Positions 17,987 to 25,766 of a DNA stretch of 38,101 bases are shown piece by piece; within the stretch, counting starts at the first letter, position 1; each line of letters opens with the position of its first letter. The stretch is from assembly GCA_017397655.1 (NCBI GenBank), contig JAFQIG010000002.1, positions 1-38,101 of the forward strand. The letters run 5' to 3'. The notes below the pieces were generated by a model. That model was not told the DNA's origin. It was given only the letters and a program-made list of their open reading frames with translations, and searched no databases. This stretch comes from Clostridia bacterium (GTDB lineage Bacteria > Bacillota > Clostridia > Oscillospirales > Acutalibacteraceae). Made by a program: the position numbers and the translations under genes.

Positions 17987-18814
17987 ATGAAAAAAGCAGC
18001 GTTGTTTTCAGCCTTTTTGCTGTTGCTTTTCGGTTCGATCGCCTTTTATGATGATGCCGTCGTTTTGTATTATCAGCATCAGACAACCGACAAGCTTTAT
18101 GAGCTTTGTGACAAATACGGATTTAAAAACACGGAGATTAGGGTACAACGGAGTGAAATTGCTTTAAGCGAGAAATTTGTCGCTTTTATTACTGCCGAAT
18201 CCGTTATTGATGATTCCGATAAAAAGCTGTTTGATTTTTTCCGTGAAGCTGAAGAATTGGCAGATGAGTATTATAAGCTTATGATTAAAAAAAACTATAA
18301 GCCGAGAGTATATGACGTGCGGTATAACTTTAACGACAGCTCATACACCTGCAGTTACGGAATTATCCGACGTGACGGAAATGCCGTGCAATATGAAACA
18401 ATTGATATCAGGCTTCGTGATACACACAAAGACAAGGTACCGTATGTCGGTATGCCGAAAAGGGCTGTTGATATGACAAAGTACGGTTATTCATATACGG
18501 ATACCTTACTCCAAAAGAAATGCTGGCGTCAGGGAAATTATAAATATTACTTTGAGATCTCCGATGATGAAAAGCAGTTTGACGGTTTTTCGGACAAATA
18601 TATAACAAAAATAGAATCAGTCTACATCCCTCCGACAACCGCTCAGACCACAACAAAAAAGCGCCACAGTTACAAGAAAAGTACAAAGCCGTCTGACGAT
18701 GACCCTTATGATGTTGACAGTTACTATCATCCCGAGGATTTTTATTACGATCACTACGATGACTTTTTTGACTACTATGATGCCGAAGATTACTTTTATG
18801 AGCACGCTGATTAA
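17987..18814 (+). CDS. Exported protein of unknown function with Tyr/Asp-rich tail
   Basis: I do not recognise a function. The 275-residue product starts with a hydrophobic segment (about residues 3-22) that is a signal peptide or membrane anchor. Residues 30-210 form a soluble region without a known motif. A Thr/Lys-rich linker (PTTAQTTTKK) follows, and the last 40 residues are almost only Asp, Tyr, Phe, His and Glu in a quasi-repeat such as DYYDAEDYFYEH. Such a tail could bind metal ions or the cell wall, but this is a guess. GGAGG lies eight bases before ATG 17987. The 180 bases upstream, to the purine promoter, are A/T-rich and show no clear promoter. The gene appears monocistronic and meets a convergent neighbour. 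Confidence 0.85.
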   Translation: MKKAALFSAFLLLLFGSIAFYDDAVVLYYQHQTTDKLYELCDKYGFKNTEIRVQRSEIALSEKFVAFITAESVIDDSDKKLFDFFREAEELADEYYKLMIKKNYKPRVYDVRYNFNDSSYTCSYGIIRRDGNAVQYETIDIRLRDTHKDKVPYVGMPKRAVDMTKYGYSYTDTLLQKKCWRQGNYKYYFEISDDEKQFDGFSDKYITKIESVYIPPTTAQTTTKKRHSYKKSTKPSDDDPYDVDSYYHPEDFYYDHYDDFFDYYDAEDYFYEHAD

Positions 18815-18867
18815 TCCTTGACATCCCCCACACCGCCCGACACGGTAGGCGTCGGAATATATACCCC

Positions 18868-18906
18868 ATAAGCAAAGGAGCTGTTTATTACAGCTCCTTT
18901 GCTTAT
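18868..18906 (+). terminator. Terminator after the 17987-18814 gene
   Basis: A perfect 16-bp stem (18868-18883 with 18891-18906) around a seven-base loop. The following sequence is only moderately T-rich (ATTTGTT). Confidence 0.7.
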
Positions 18907-18922
18907 ATTTGTTCAGTGAAAT

Positions 18923-18957
18923 AAAAAAAGCGGCTATCGGTTTTACCCGACAGCCGC
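18923..18957 (-). terminator. Terminator after the 18977-20770 gene
   Basis: On the minus strand a G/C-rich stem, GCGGCUGUCGG with CCGAUAGCCGC (one G-U pair), is followed by seven U. It lies 20 bases after the stop codon. Confidence 0.85.
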
Positions 18958-18976
18958 CAAAATTAGCGATCAATAA

Positions 18977-20770
18977 TTATGCAGCGTATGTGCACTGATC
19001 TACAACACCTTCGTTTTCGATGTGAAGCTCTGCGAATACTGCGTTGCTTCTGTCATAGATGGTCCATGTCTTGGAGAGACCGATCTTTTCGATGATGCTG
19101 TTTTCACCAACGGAGATGATAAGGATACCATAGAGCTGTACGTTAGCACAGAATCTGATTTCGCCTATTTCATCACTGCTGGAGGTTGTTTCGATCAAGA
19201 TATCAAACGGAATCTGAACTGTTACCTTCTCGTTCGTTGTGATATTGAAGATCTGAGTTGTTACATAAGCGCCGATACCGCCCTGGAACTCAACGTCAAC
19301 GATCTTGTAGCCAAGGAATGTGAGGCTGAGGTCAAGACCAAGAACAACTCTGAAGTCGCCATAGATGTTATAGCGTCTGTCAAGGATTGTGCTTTCGGAG
19401 ATGTATCTGCCCTTATTGTTGATGATTTCATAACCCTTATGCTCATTGGATGTAACAATGATTTCGATTCTGCCGGAAGCAGAGATTGTAAGGGAGATGT
19501 TCATTTCGATTGTAAGACCTGTGGAACCGATCGGAATGTCAAATCTGAAGACATTAACCTTGATTCCGCCGCCCTTCTTGAGTGTAAGGTTTTCGAGGTT
19601 AGCCTTAACCTTATCAAGGAAGGAATCGTCTTCACCGTAAACTACGCCTTCGGGAACTACAGATGCAGCATAGGAACCTGCAAGAACTGTTGTTTCAACA
19701 AGGTTGTAGTCCATCTTGATGTAAGCTTCGTTGATCTGAAGCTTTGCAAGGTTAGCATCAAACTTTGTATCGAAGTGGATATCGTTAAGAGAATAGTACT
19801 TCTCTACTCTGACGCCGTCAGTAACGTTACCTGCGATACCGATGTCAACCTGACCGCCTGAGTAAGCAGCCTGGATCTTGATGCCCTTGATGCTGAAGCT
19901 GATGTGGGGATTTCTGATGAAATCAGTAACCTCTTCCTTAACATCATCGATAAGTTCATTAACCTTATCTTTGATAACGCCCTGTTCGCCTACTTCGGGA
20001 GCTGCAACAGTACCGTCAGAGATCATGTTGCCGTCCTGGTCGTAAACAACAGCCTTGTCAAGGTCAGCAGCTACTTCTGCTTCAAAGTTCATTTCTTCAA
20101 CAGCTTCTTCAAGCTCTACAGCAGCAACGTCAACATATGCAAGACCGTCTTCAACATTAACTGCAAGTACGCTGTAAGCAGCACCGCTTACGTTGAACTT
20201 GTTAGCGCCTGCGATGAACATATCGCCTGCTTTAAGGTTAAAGTCAGCTGCGTTGTAGATGAGCTTGTCGCCATCAACGATGTACTCTGTAACAGCAGAG
20301 AGGTCGATAACGCCTGCCTGTGCTACGAAAGCAGCCTGTGTCTCGTCGCTGATAACCTTTTCGTTAACAGCAGACTTGAGTGCAAGGAGAGCTTCATAAG
20401 CTTTTGCAAAGTTAGCGCGCTTTGCACTTGAGGGGAAGTCAACCTTAGCAACTTCAAGAACGTTTGCTGCACGGTTGAGAGTTGCACAAACGAAAGCGTT
20501 TGTTGCATAAGCGTCAGTGATGATGTCATCGCCATCTTCAATAACGCCCCAGCTGTAAGCGATCTCAACATAGTCAAGATACTCAGCAGGAATTCCCTCG
20601 TAAGGAAGATCTACATCTTCTGCGGGAGCTTGCATTCCTAATTCTTCAACAACGATAGCAATCCATGCGCCCTGTGTGATATAGTCGCCGTTATCACCGG
20701 GAACTACGATACCGAGAGCACTCATGATAGCCATGATGATGGAGAGGATGAACGCAAAAATTCTGTTCAT
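18977..20770 (-). CDS. Secreted protein of unknown function, 597 residues
   Basis: No known family was recognised with confidence. A signal peptide (about residues 1-22, MNRIFAFILSIIMAIMSALG) is followed by a stretch (residues 25-105) whose pattern, with ITQGAW, YLDYVEIAYSWGVI and TNAFVCATLNRAA, faintly recalls an S-layer homology domain. Residues 105-260 are acidic and rich in Ala and Val. The C-terminal half alternates hydrophobic and polar residues as in beta-rich proteins and has no membrane anchor. The codon choice looks uniform and there is a strong promoter with a leader of about 90 bases, so it may be highly expressed. GGAGG precedes the ATG. The gene is monocistronic. Confidence 0.85.
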   Translation of the reverse strand: MNRIFAFILSIIMAIMSALGIVVPGDNGDYITQGAWIAIVVEELGMQAPAEDVDLPYEGIPAEYLDYVEIAYSWGVIEDGDDIITDAYATNAFVCATLNRAANVLEVAKVDFPSSAKRANFAKAYEALLALKSAVNEKVISDETQAAFVAQAGVIDLSAVTEYIVDGDKLIYNAADFNLKAGDMFIAGANKFNVSGAAYSVLAVNVEDGLAYVDVAAVELEEAVEEMNFEAEVAADLDKAVVYDQDGNMISDGTVAAPEVGEQGVIKDKVNELIDDVKEEVTDFIRNPHISFSIKGIKIQAAYSGGQVDIGIAGNVTDGVRVEKYYSLNDIHFDTKFDANLAKLQINEAYIKMDYNLVETTVLAGSYAASVVPEGVVYGEDDSFLDKVKANLENLTLKKGGGIKVNVFRFDIPIGSTGLTIEMNISLTISASGRIEIIVTSNEHKGYEIINNKGRYISESTILDRRYNIYGDFRVVLGLDLSLTFLGYKIVDVEFQGGIGAYVTTQIFNITTNEKVTVQIPFDILIETTSSSDEIGEIRFCANVQLYGILIISVGENSIIEKIGLSKTWTIYDRSNAVFAELHIENEGVVDQCTYAA

Positions 20771-21084
20771 TTTCTTTCCTCCTATTTCGTATTTGCCCTT
20801 TCAGGACAGCTTACATACGCCGCATGGCATACCAAGACTTCGCCAAAACGACTTATTAGCACTATCATTATATCACGCACCGCCTGCATTTTCAAGCATT
20901 TTCCGTTTTTTTATTTCGGTTTATGGTATAAAAATCAACGAAATTTTAACATACGATTTGGATAAAATGACCATTTCTTTTTTTGCTTTGTCAAAATGAA
21001 CAATTACTCATCCGAAAAACTATAAAAAATCACAGTAAATCCCGTTAACATTATATGGCACAGGCAAAAATGCGTTAATAACAA
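20771..21084. other. Intergenic region, 314 bases, no gene seen
   Basis: It holds the promoter of the 18977-20770 gene and its leader of about 90 bases (20771-20860). The leader can form two small hairpins on the minus strand (TATGCC with GGCGTA, and GTCCT with AGGGC around GAA), but matches no riboswitch I know. The part from 20900 to 21084 is A/T-rich. I see no clear terminator for galU in it and no coding frame with a ribosome site. Confidence 0.6.
20867..20895 (-). promoter_or_regulatory. Promoter of the 18977-20770 gene
   Basis: On the minus strand TTGAAA (20895-20890) and TATAAT (20872-20867) lie 17 bp apart. Confidence 0.8.
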
Positions 21085-21963
21085 TTAAAGAGTCTTTGCG
21101 AGTTCCTTAAGATATGCGCGGAAATCGGCACCGATTTCGGGATGATCAAGAGCCACTTCACAGTTGGCCATCATGATACCCATCTTGTTGCCCATATCGT
21201 AACGCTTGCCGACAAAGTCAACGGCAGTCAGCTTGCCCTCTTTTCCGAGATCTGCAAGAGCATCCGTCAGATAGAACTCGCCTGTTTCCACCTTCTTGAC
21301 ACCTTCTTCAAGCATACCGAATACCTCGGGAGGAAGAACCACTCTGCCGAGAATTGCATAAAGAGAAAGAATCTGATCCTCTGTGGGCTTTTCGATAATA
21401 TTGTGAACCTTCATAATATTGTCACGAAGCGGAGAAACATCAAGAGTACAATACTTTTTAACAGCTTCTCTGGAAACCTCCTTGACACCGACACTGCCGC
21501 AACCGAACTCTTCATATGTTCTGATAAGCTGTGCAGTAACGGGATCCTCGGAAATAATGACATCGTCGCCGTAGAGAACTGCAAACGGTTCGTCGCCTAC
21601 AAAGCTCTTGCCGCAAAGAATTGCGTGACCGAGACCCTTTGTAACCTTCTGACGCACAAAATATACATTTGCAAGATCGGCAACTGCCTTGATTGATTCA
21701 AGAATCTTTTCTTTTTCCTTGTTGCCTTCAAGATTTCTTTCAAGCTCAAAGGAATGATCAAAGTGATCCTCAATAACACCCTTACCTCTGTTTGTGATGA
21801 TAAGGATATCCTCGATACCTGCAGCAACAGCCTCTTCAACAAGATACTGGATAGCGGGCTTGTCAACGATGTTGAGCATTTCCTTGGGTACTGATTTTGA
21901 TGCAGGAAGAACTCTTGTTCCGAGACCTGCTGCCGGGATAATAGCTTTTCTTACCTTTTTCAC
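21085..21963 (-). CDS. galU: UTP-glucose-1-phosphate uridylyltransferase
   Basis: Makes UDP-glucose from UTP and glucose 1-phosphate. The 292-residue protein has the nucleotidyltransferase N-terminal motif PAAGLGTRVLPASKSVPKEM with the signature Lys, then KPAIQYLVEEA and, further on, LYGDDVI. The start is GTG at 21963, with GGAGG nine bases upstream. It lies 15 bases after the zinc-finger membrane protein gene and is probably transcribed with it. With the phosphohexomutase at 25767 (glucose 6-phosphate to glucose 1-phosphate) it would feed UDP-glucose to envelope polymers or glycolipids. Confidence 0.96.
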   Translation of the reverse strand: MKKVRKAIIPAAGLGTRVLPASKSVPKEMLNIVDKPAIQYLVEEAVAAGIEDILIITNRGKGVIEDHFDHSFELERNLEGNKEKEKILESIKAVADLANVYFVRQKVTKGLGHAILCGKSFVGDEPFAVLYGDDVIISEDPVTAQLIRTYEEFGCGSVGVKEVSREAVKKYCTLDVSPLRDNIMKVHNIIEKPTEDQILSLYAILGRVVLPPEVFGMLEEGVKKVETGEFYLTDALADLGKEGKLTAVDFVGKRYDMGNKMGIMMANCEVALDHPEIGADFRAYLKELAKTL

Positions 21964-21978
21964 CTTAAATAACCTCCG

Positions 21979-22974
21979 TTAAAATAAAAGTAAAATATTA
22001 TTAATCATAAAATAAATACAATAGCCTGCAAGAAGTCCGATTACGGATGTGCCGCCTTTTCTGAGAATGAGCACCTCAAAGGTTTTTCCGTTGTTTGAAA
22101 AATCCTTTATTGTCGATATATCCGATGCAATCCGCTTTTTAAAAATGCCGTCAGCCATCAGCGCCGCCGCAATGTTGACAACCATCTGCAATGCCAGCAT
22201 TACACCTGACCATCGGAAATAGTTCCACATCAGCGGAATCATTTCCCCCATCTGCTCCTGTGTCAGACCGTTGAGCTGCTGTGCAATCTCTTCGTAAGTT
22301 GTCGTTTCATCGATTGTAACGTATTGCTCGATAACTTCAAGGGCCTTTGCGTGATCCTTTGACATCGGAACTGCAACGAACATCGAAATCGCTATCGAAA
22401 GTGCCATAAAGCACAAGCCTGCCTTGTAAATCTTGCGGTAGAAAAACCAAAGCGGCGAAAACAGGAATGCCGCCCAGTTCCAGCCGATCTTTTTGCCCGA
22501 ATTCTTTTGTCTGACAAACTTTTTGACATAATCGGAAGCTCGTGTCTGTGTATACATTGCCGCTTCCTTTACGGTAAATCCGCCGAGATCCTCATTGGGG
22601 TCTGCCGTGATATCCTTCATAAAGAAGTCCGTGTTGTACGAGAATCCGCCGTTATTCGGTATCGAACCGAATCTCATTCCGCAACCGGGACAGACTAAAG
22701 TCATCGGAGAGCTTTCCGTTCCGCATCTCGGACAGATTATCGGCTCGTTGTTTTTTTGTTCGGCGTTCTCGTTTTTTACGGGCTCGGGTTCAATCTCGGG
22801 CTCGGCGCTCTTCCACACGAATCCTTCAGCGTGCTTTTCCGAATTGGCACAATTACCGTGTTCGTGCCAACATTCCCTGTGGTGAGGCGTTCCGCAATCG
22901 GGACAAAATACCACATCGTCCGTATCGGTAAATTTCTTTTCGCAGTACGGACAACTGCCGTTGTGTGTTATCAT
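21979..22974 (-). CDS. Membrane protein with RING-like and zinc-ribbon domains
   Basis: The 331-residue product has three parts. Residues 8-42 contain CPYC, CPDCGTPHHREC and a further Cys/His pattern like the prokaryotic RING finger family. Residues 80-103 form a zinc ribbon (CPRCG with CPGCG). The C-terminal half starts with GWNWAAFLFSPLWFFYRK, a DUF2628-like entry into the membrane, and has about four hydrophobic segments. The zinc modules should face the cytosol. Function is unknown; it need not act in ubiquitin-like chemistry. ATG 22974 is the first possible start after an in-frame TAG, and its AAAGGTGA site is unusually far away, with a hairpin between. It shares a transcript with galU. 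Confidence 0.85.
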   Translation of the reverse strand: MITHNGSCPYCEKKFTDTDDVVFCPDCGTPHHRECWHEHGNCANSEKHAEGFVWKSAEPEIEPEPVKNENAEQKNNEPIICPRCGTESSPMTLVCPGCGMRFGSIPNNGGFSYNTDFFMKDITADPNEDLGGFTVKEAAMYTQTRASDYVKKFVRQKNSGKKIGWNWAAFLFSPLWFFYRKIYKAGLCFMALSIAISMFVAVPMSKDHAKALEVIEQYVTIDETTTYEEIAQQLNGLTQEQMGEMIPLMWNYFRWSGVMLALQMVVNIAAALMADGIFKKRIASDISTIKDFSNNGKTFEVLILRKGGTSVIGLLAGYCIYFMINNILLLF

Positions 22975-23042
22975 AGTACATTTAGTGCCAAATAAGCACT
23001 ATCACCTTTCGTTAAAATAAATTCAACCCATCATACCCGTAA

Positions 23043-23071
23043 ATTATAACCATTTTCTTTATAAATTTCAA
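23043..23071 (-). promoter_or_regulatory. Promoter of the zinc-finger protein-galU operon
   Basis: On the minus strand TTGAAA (23071-23066) and TATAAT (23048-23043) lie 17 bp apart. It is back to back with the prfB promoter. Confidence 0.8.
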
Positions 23072-23090
23072 TAATTATGTAAAAAGTTTC

Positions 23091-23119
23091 TTTACTTTTT
23101 ATGAAATTTTTTATATAAT
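23091..23119 (+). promoter_or_regulatory. Promoter of prfB
   Basis: TTTACT (23091-23096) and TATAAT (23114-23119) lie 17 bp apart, about 40 bases before the prfB ATG. Confidence 0.7.
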
Positions 23120-23160
23120 GATGTATAATACTTTTATAAAAGGTCTAAGGAGAAAAATAT

Positions 23161-24282
23161 ATGATTCAATTTGAAGAATTAAAGCTTGAACTTCAGGGCT
23201 ACAGCGACAAGCTCTCGGAGCTTCGTGAAGCGCTCGGTCTTGATAAAATACAGGAAGAGATCAGCCGTCTTGAAGAACAGACCGCAGCCGAGGATTTCTG
23301 GGGCGATCTTGACAACTCTCAGAAAGTTCTGCGTACGATCAGCCAGCTCAAAAACAAGGTTTCGTCCTTTGAAAACCTTAAAAACAGCTTTGATGACACG
23401 CTTATGATGATCGAGCTTTCCGATGAGGAGGGTGATCTTGATCTTTTGCCCGAATGTCGTGCAGGTGTTGACAGCTTTATAAAAGAGCTTGACGCACAGA
23501 CTCTCGGCACACTTCTGACAGGCGAATACGATTCCAACAATGCCATCCTTACCTTCCACGCAGGTGCAGGCGGAACCGAGGCTCAGGACTGGGCACAGAT
23601 GCTTGTCCGTATGTATCAGCACTGGAGCGAAAGTCACGGCTTCAACTGCTCTATGGTTGACTTCCTTGACGGTGACGAAGCAGGTCTTAAATCCGCCGTT
23701 CTGCTTATCGAGGGTCAGAATGCCTATGGCTATCTTCGCAGTGAATCAGGCGTTCACCGTCTTGTCAGAGTTTCCCCGTTCGATGCATCCGGCAGACGTC
23801 ACACATCGTTTGCATCGCTTGAGGTTATGCCCGAAATCGACGATACTATCGAAGTACAGATCAATCCCGACGACCTCAAGATCGACTACTACCGCGCAAG
23901 CGGTGCAGGCGGTCAGAAGGTTAACAAAACCTCTTCTGCAGTACGTATTACCCACATTCCCACAGGTATCGTAACCTCCTCTCAGGTTGAAAGAAGCCAG
24001 CATCAGAACCGTGAGGTTGCCATGCGTATGCTTAAGTCGAAGCTTATCGAGATCAAGGAACGTGAGCATCTTGACAAGATCGAGGACATAAAGGGCGTTC
24101 AGAAGGAAATCGGTTGGGGCAGTCAGATCAGATCCTACGTCTTTATGCCGTATACCCTTGCAAAGGATCACCGCACAGGCTTTGAAATGGGCAACATCAA
24201 CTCTGTTATGGACGGCGATATTGACGGATTTATCAACGCCTACCTCAAGATGGAATCACTCAACAATATCGGCAATAACTGA
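23161..24282 (+). CDS. prfB: Peptide chain release factor 2
   Basis: Ends translation at UGA and UAA. The 373-residue protein has the stop-codon recognition tripeptide SPF at residues 205-207, which marks RF2, and the GGQ motif at 250-252 that triggers peptide release. The whole gene is one open frame: where many bacteria carry the in-frame UGA and CUUUGAC slippery site near codon 25, this gene reads GGT CTT GAT. It therefore lacks programmed frameshift autoregulation. AAGGAG lies nine bases before the ATG. A cyclase-family gene follows after 12 bases. Confidence 0.97.
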   Translation: MIQFEELKLELQGYSDKLSELREALGLDKIQEEISRLEEQTAAEDFWGDLDNSQKVLRTISQLKNKVSSFENLKNSFDDTLMMIELSDEEGDLDLLPECRAGVDSFIKELDAQTLGTLLTGEYDSNNAILTFHAGAGGTEAQDWAQMLVRMYQHWSESHGFNCSMVDFLDGDEAGLKSAVLLIEGQNAYGYLRSESGVHRLVRVSPFDASGRRHTSFASLEVMPEIDDTIEVQINPDDLKIDYYRASGAGGQKVNKTSSAVRITHIPTGIVTSSQVERSQHQNREVAMRMLKSKLIEIKEREHLDKIEDIKGVQKEIGWGSQIRSYVFMPYTLAKDHRTGFEMGNINSVMDGDIDGFINAYLKMESLNNIGNN

Positions 24283-24294
24283 TCGGAGGAAAAT

Positions 24295-24897
24295 ATGAAG
24301 CTTATCGACATCTCCCGTGATCTTCGTGTTACAGAAGTTTATCCCGGCGATCCCGAAACAGTCATCGACCGTATCCGCACAATAGGCTGTGATTCCGATT
24401 GCAACCTTACTGCGGCATACGCCTGTCTGCATGCGGGAACTCACGTTGATGCTCCGATGCACTTCATCGAAAACGGCAATGATGTTCTGTCATACGATCC
24501 TGAAGTCTTCTTCGGTTCGTGCACTGTTGTTGAGATCAAGGATTCTCCCATTACAGGCGAGTTCATTGACCGTCACTTCCCGAAAAATGCCGAACGTATC
24601 CTTATAAAAGGCGGCGGTGAAGTCACCTTTATGGGCAGCTCCGCCGAAGAAGCATCAAAGCTCGGCTTAAAGCTTATCGGCACGGATGCCTCCTCTGTCG
24701 GTGTTCACGGAGATCAGATCAAGCCGCATAAGTCTTTTCTGATGAACGGTACCGCCATTTTAGAAGGACTTGACCTGAGCGAGGTAAAGCCCGGCAACTA
24801 TTTTCTTATTGCATTCCCTGTTAAGATAAGCGGCGTTGACGGTTCGCCCGTACGTGCTTTTCTTGCTGACGAATATATCTTTTGGACTAAAAAGTAA
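24295..24897 (+). CDS. Cyclase-family metal-dependent hydrolase
   Basis: The 200-residue protein belongs to the cyclase/kynurenine formamidase-like family. The metal-binding signature HAGTHVDAPMHF is at residues 46-57, and the N-terminus (LIDISRDL, VYPGDP) is typical. Known members hydrolyse N-formylkynurenine, isatin or other amides and lactones, so the substrate cannot be assigned. No tryptophan-degradation gene is near. It follows prfB by 12 bases with GGAGG before the ATG and precedes the sugar transferase by 11 bases; the three are probably co-transcribed, without an evident functional link. Confidence 0.9.
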   Translation: MKLIDISRDLRVTEVYPGDPETVIDRIRTIGCDSDCNLTAAYACLHAGTHVDAPMHFIENGNDVLSYDPEVFFGSCTVVEIKDSPITGEFIDRHFPKNAERILIKGGGEVTFMGSSAEEASKLGLKLIGTDASSVGVHGDQIKPHKSFLMNGTAILEGLDLSEVKPGNYFLIAFPVKISGVDGSPVRAFLADEYIFWTKK

Positions 24898-24908
24898 GGT
24901 GTGTTAAA

Positions 24909-25478
24909 TTGAAGCGTTTTTTTGACTTCGTTCTGAGCTTTGTTGCTATCATTGTGCTGATTCCCGTTTTTCTGATCATCAGCCTGCTGATACTTATCAC
25001 GGACGGTCGCCCGGTACTGTTTATTCAGGACAGAGTCGGTAAGGATAATAAATTATTTAAAATCAGAAAGTTCCGTTCGATGAAAAACGGTACACGCAAC
25101 GTTGCCAAGGATGATCTGCACGAATACGATTCACAGGTAACACCTATCGGCAGATTCCTTCGCAAGACAAGCCTTGACGAGCTGCCTCAGCTTTTCAATA
25201 TACTTGAAGGCACCATGAGCTTTGTCGGTCCCCGCCCTCTTATCCCCGAAGAGGATGAGATCAGACAGATGAGACTTGAAGCCGACGTTTACTCCGTTTT
25301 ACCCGGTGTTACGGGTTGGGCGCAGGTAAAGGGACGTGACTTTGTCACCAACGAGGAAAAAACCTCCTATGACAAAGAGTACATCGAGAAAAAAAGCCTT
25401 TTCTTTGATTTCAAGATCCTGCTTATGACCGTTGCAGTCGTACTTACCAAAAAGAATCTTTCCAAAAACAGCGAATAA
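24909..25478 (+). CDS. Bacterial sugar transferase (polyprenyl phosphate phosphoglycosyltransferase)
   Basis: Transfers a sugar 1-phosphate from a UDP-sugar to undecaprenyl phosphate, starting a lipid-linked oligosaccharide for capsule, exopolysaccharide or glycoprotein. The 189-residue protein is of the small monotopic type: one membrane-associated helix (about 7-31), the DRVG and KFRSM motifs, the catalytic Asp-Glu pair in KTSLDELPQL (about 90-91), and SFVGPRP. TTG at 24909 is chosen as start, with AAGGTG seven bases upstream and the membrane helix following directly. No glycosyltransferase cluster adjoins it, so the sugar and the polymer are unknown. Confidence 0.92.
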   Translation: MKRFFDFVLSFVAIIVLIPVFLIISLLILITDGRPVLFIQDRVGKDNKLFKIRKFRSMKNGTRNVAKDDLHEYDSQVTPIGRFLRKTSLDELPQLFNILEGTMSFVGPRPLIPEEDEIRQMRLEADVYSVLPGVTGWAQVKGRDFVTNEEKTSYDKEYIEKKSLFFDFKILLMTVAVVLTKKNLSKNSE

Positions 25479-25509
25479 TTTCAGCTTTAAAAAATTTTTC
25501 AAAAAACAC

Positions 25510-25538
25510 TTGCAAAATCCCGAAACATTTATTATAAT
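25510..25538 (+). promoter_or_regulatory. Promoter of tRNA-Thr
   Basis: TTGCAA (25510-25515) and TATAAT (25533-25538) lie 17 bp apart, about 25 bases before the tRNA. Confidence 0.8.
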
Positions 25539-25562
25539 ATAAAAGCTTCGTTGCTTTTATAC

Positions 25563-25637
25563 GCTGATGTGGCTCAATGGCAGAGCAGCTCATTCGTAAT
25601 GAGCAGGTTGTCAGTTCGATTCTGACCATCAGCTCCA
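25563..25637 (+). tRNA. tRNA-Thr (anticodon CGT)
   Basis: A full cloverleaf can be drawn: acceptor GCTGATG (25563-25569) with CATCAGC (25627-25633); D stem GCTC/GAGC; anticodon stem GCTCA/TGAGC around loop TTCGTAA (25593-25599) with anticodon CGT at 25595-25597; T arm GTCAG-TTCGATT-CTGAC. The discriminator is T and CCA is encoded (25635-25637). It would read ACG codons. It stands alone, with its own promoter and terminator. Confidence 0.95.
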
Positions 25638-25639
25638 GA

Positions 25640-25670
25640 CAGTCATCCCAATAGGGGTGGCTGTTTTTTT
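25640..25670 (+). terminator. Terminator of tRNA-Thr
   Basis: A 10-bp stem (25640-25649 with 25654-25663, two G-U pairs) with an AATA loop is followed by seven T. Confidence 0.88.
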
Positions 25671-25701
25671 GTTTTTAATATTGATTCATTTTGCTTTTTA
25701 A

Positions 25702-25730
25702 TTGACATACTATTAAAAAGTTGATATCAT
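25702..25730 (+). promoter_or_regulatory. Promoter of the phosphohexomutase operon
   Basis: TTGACA (25702-25707) and TATCAT (25725-25730) lie 17 bp apart. An overlapping TATAAT at 25730-25735 is 22 bp from the -35 box and so less likely. Confidence 0.65.
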
Positions 25731-25766
25731 ATAATTCAGATAAAACTGAAGAGAGGACTGTTGCTA

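Noticed and set aside
19022-19861. 279-codon plus-strand frame opposite the secreted protein gene
   Set aside because: Antisense shadow of a gene with a signal peptide, strong ribosome site, promoter and terminator; no initiation signal on the plus strand.
18977-20770. Firm S-layer homology domain assignment
   Set aside because: Only a weak pattern over about 80 residues is visible and key SLH motif positions could not be confirmed by eye.
20771-20860. Known riboswitch in the leader of the 597-residue secreted protein gene
   Set aside because: The leader shows small hairpins but lacks the conserved blocks of any class I could recall (cyclic di-GMP, cobalamin, SAM, glycine, preQ1).
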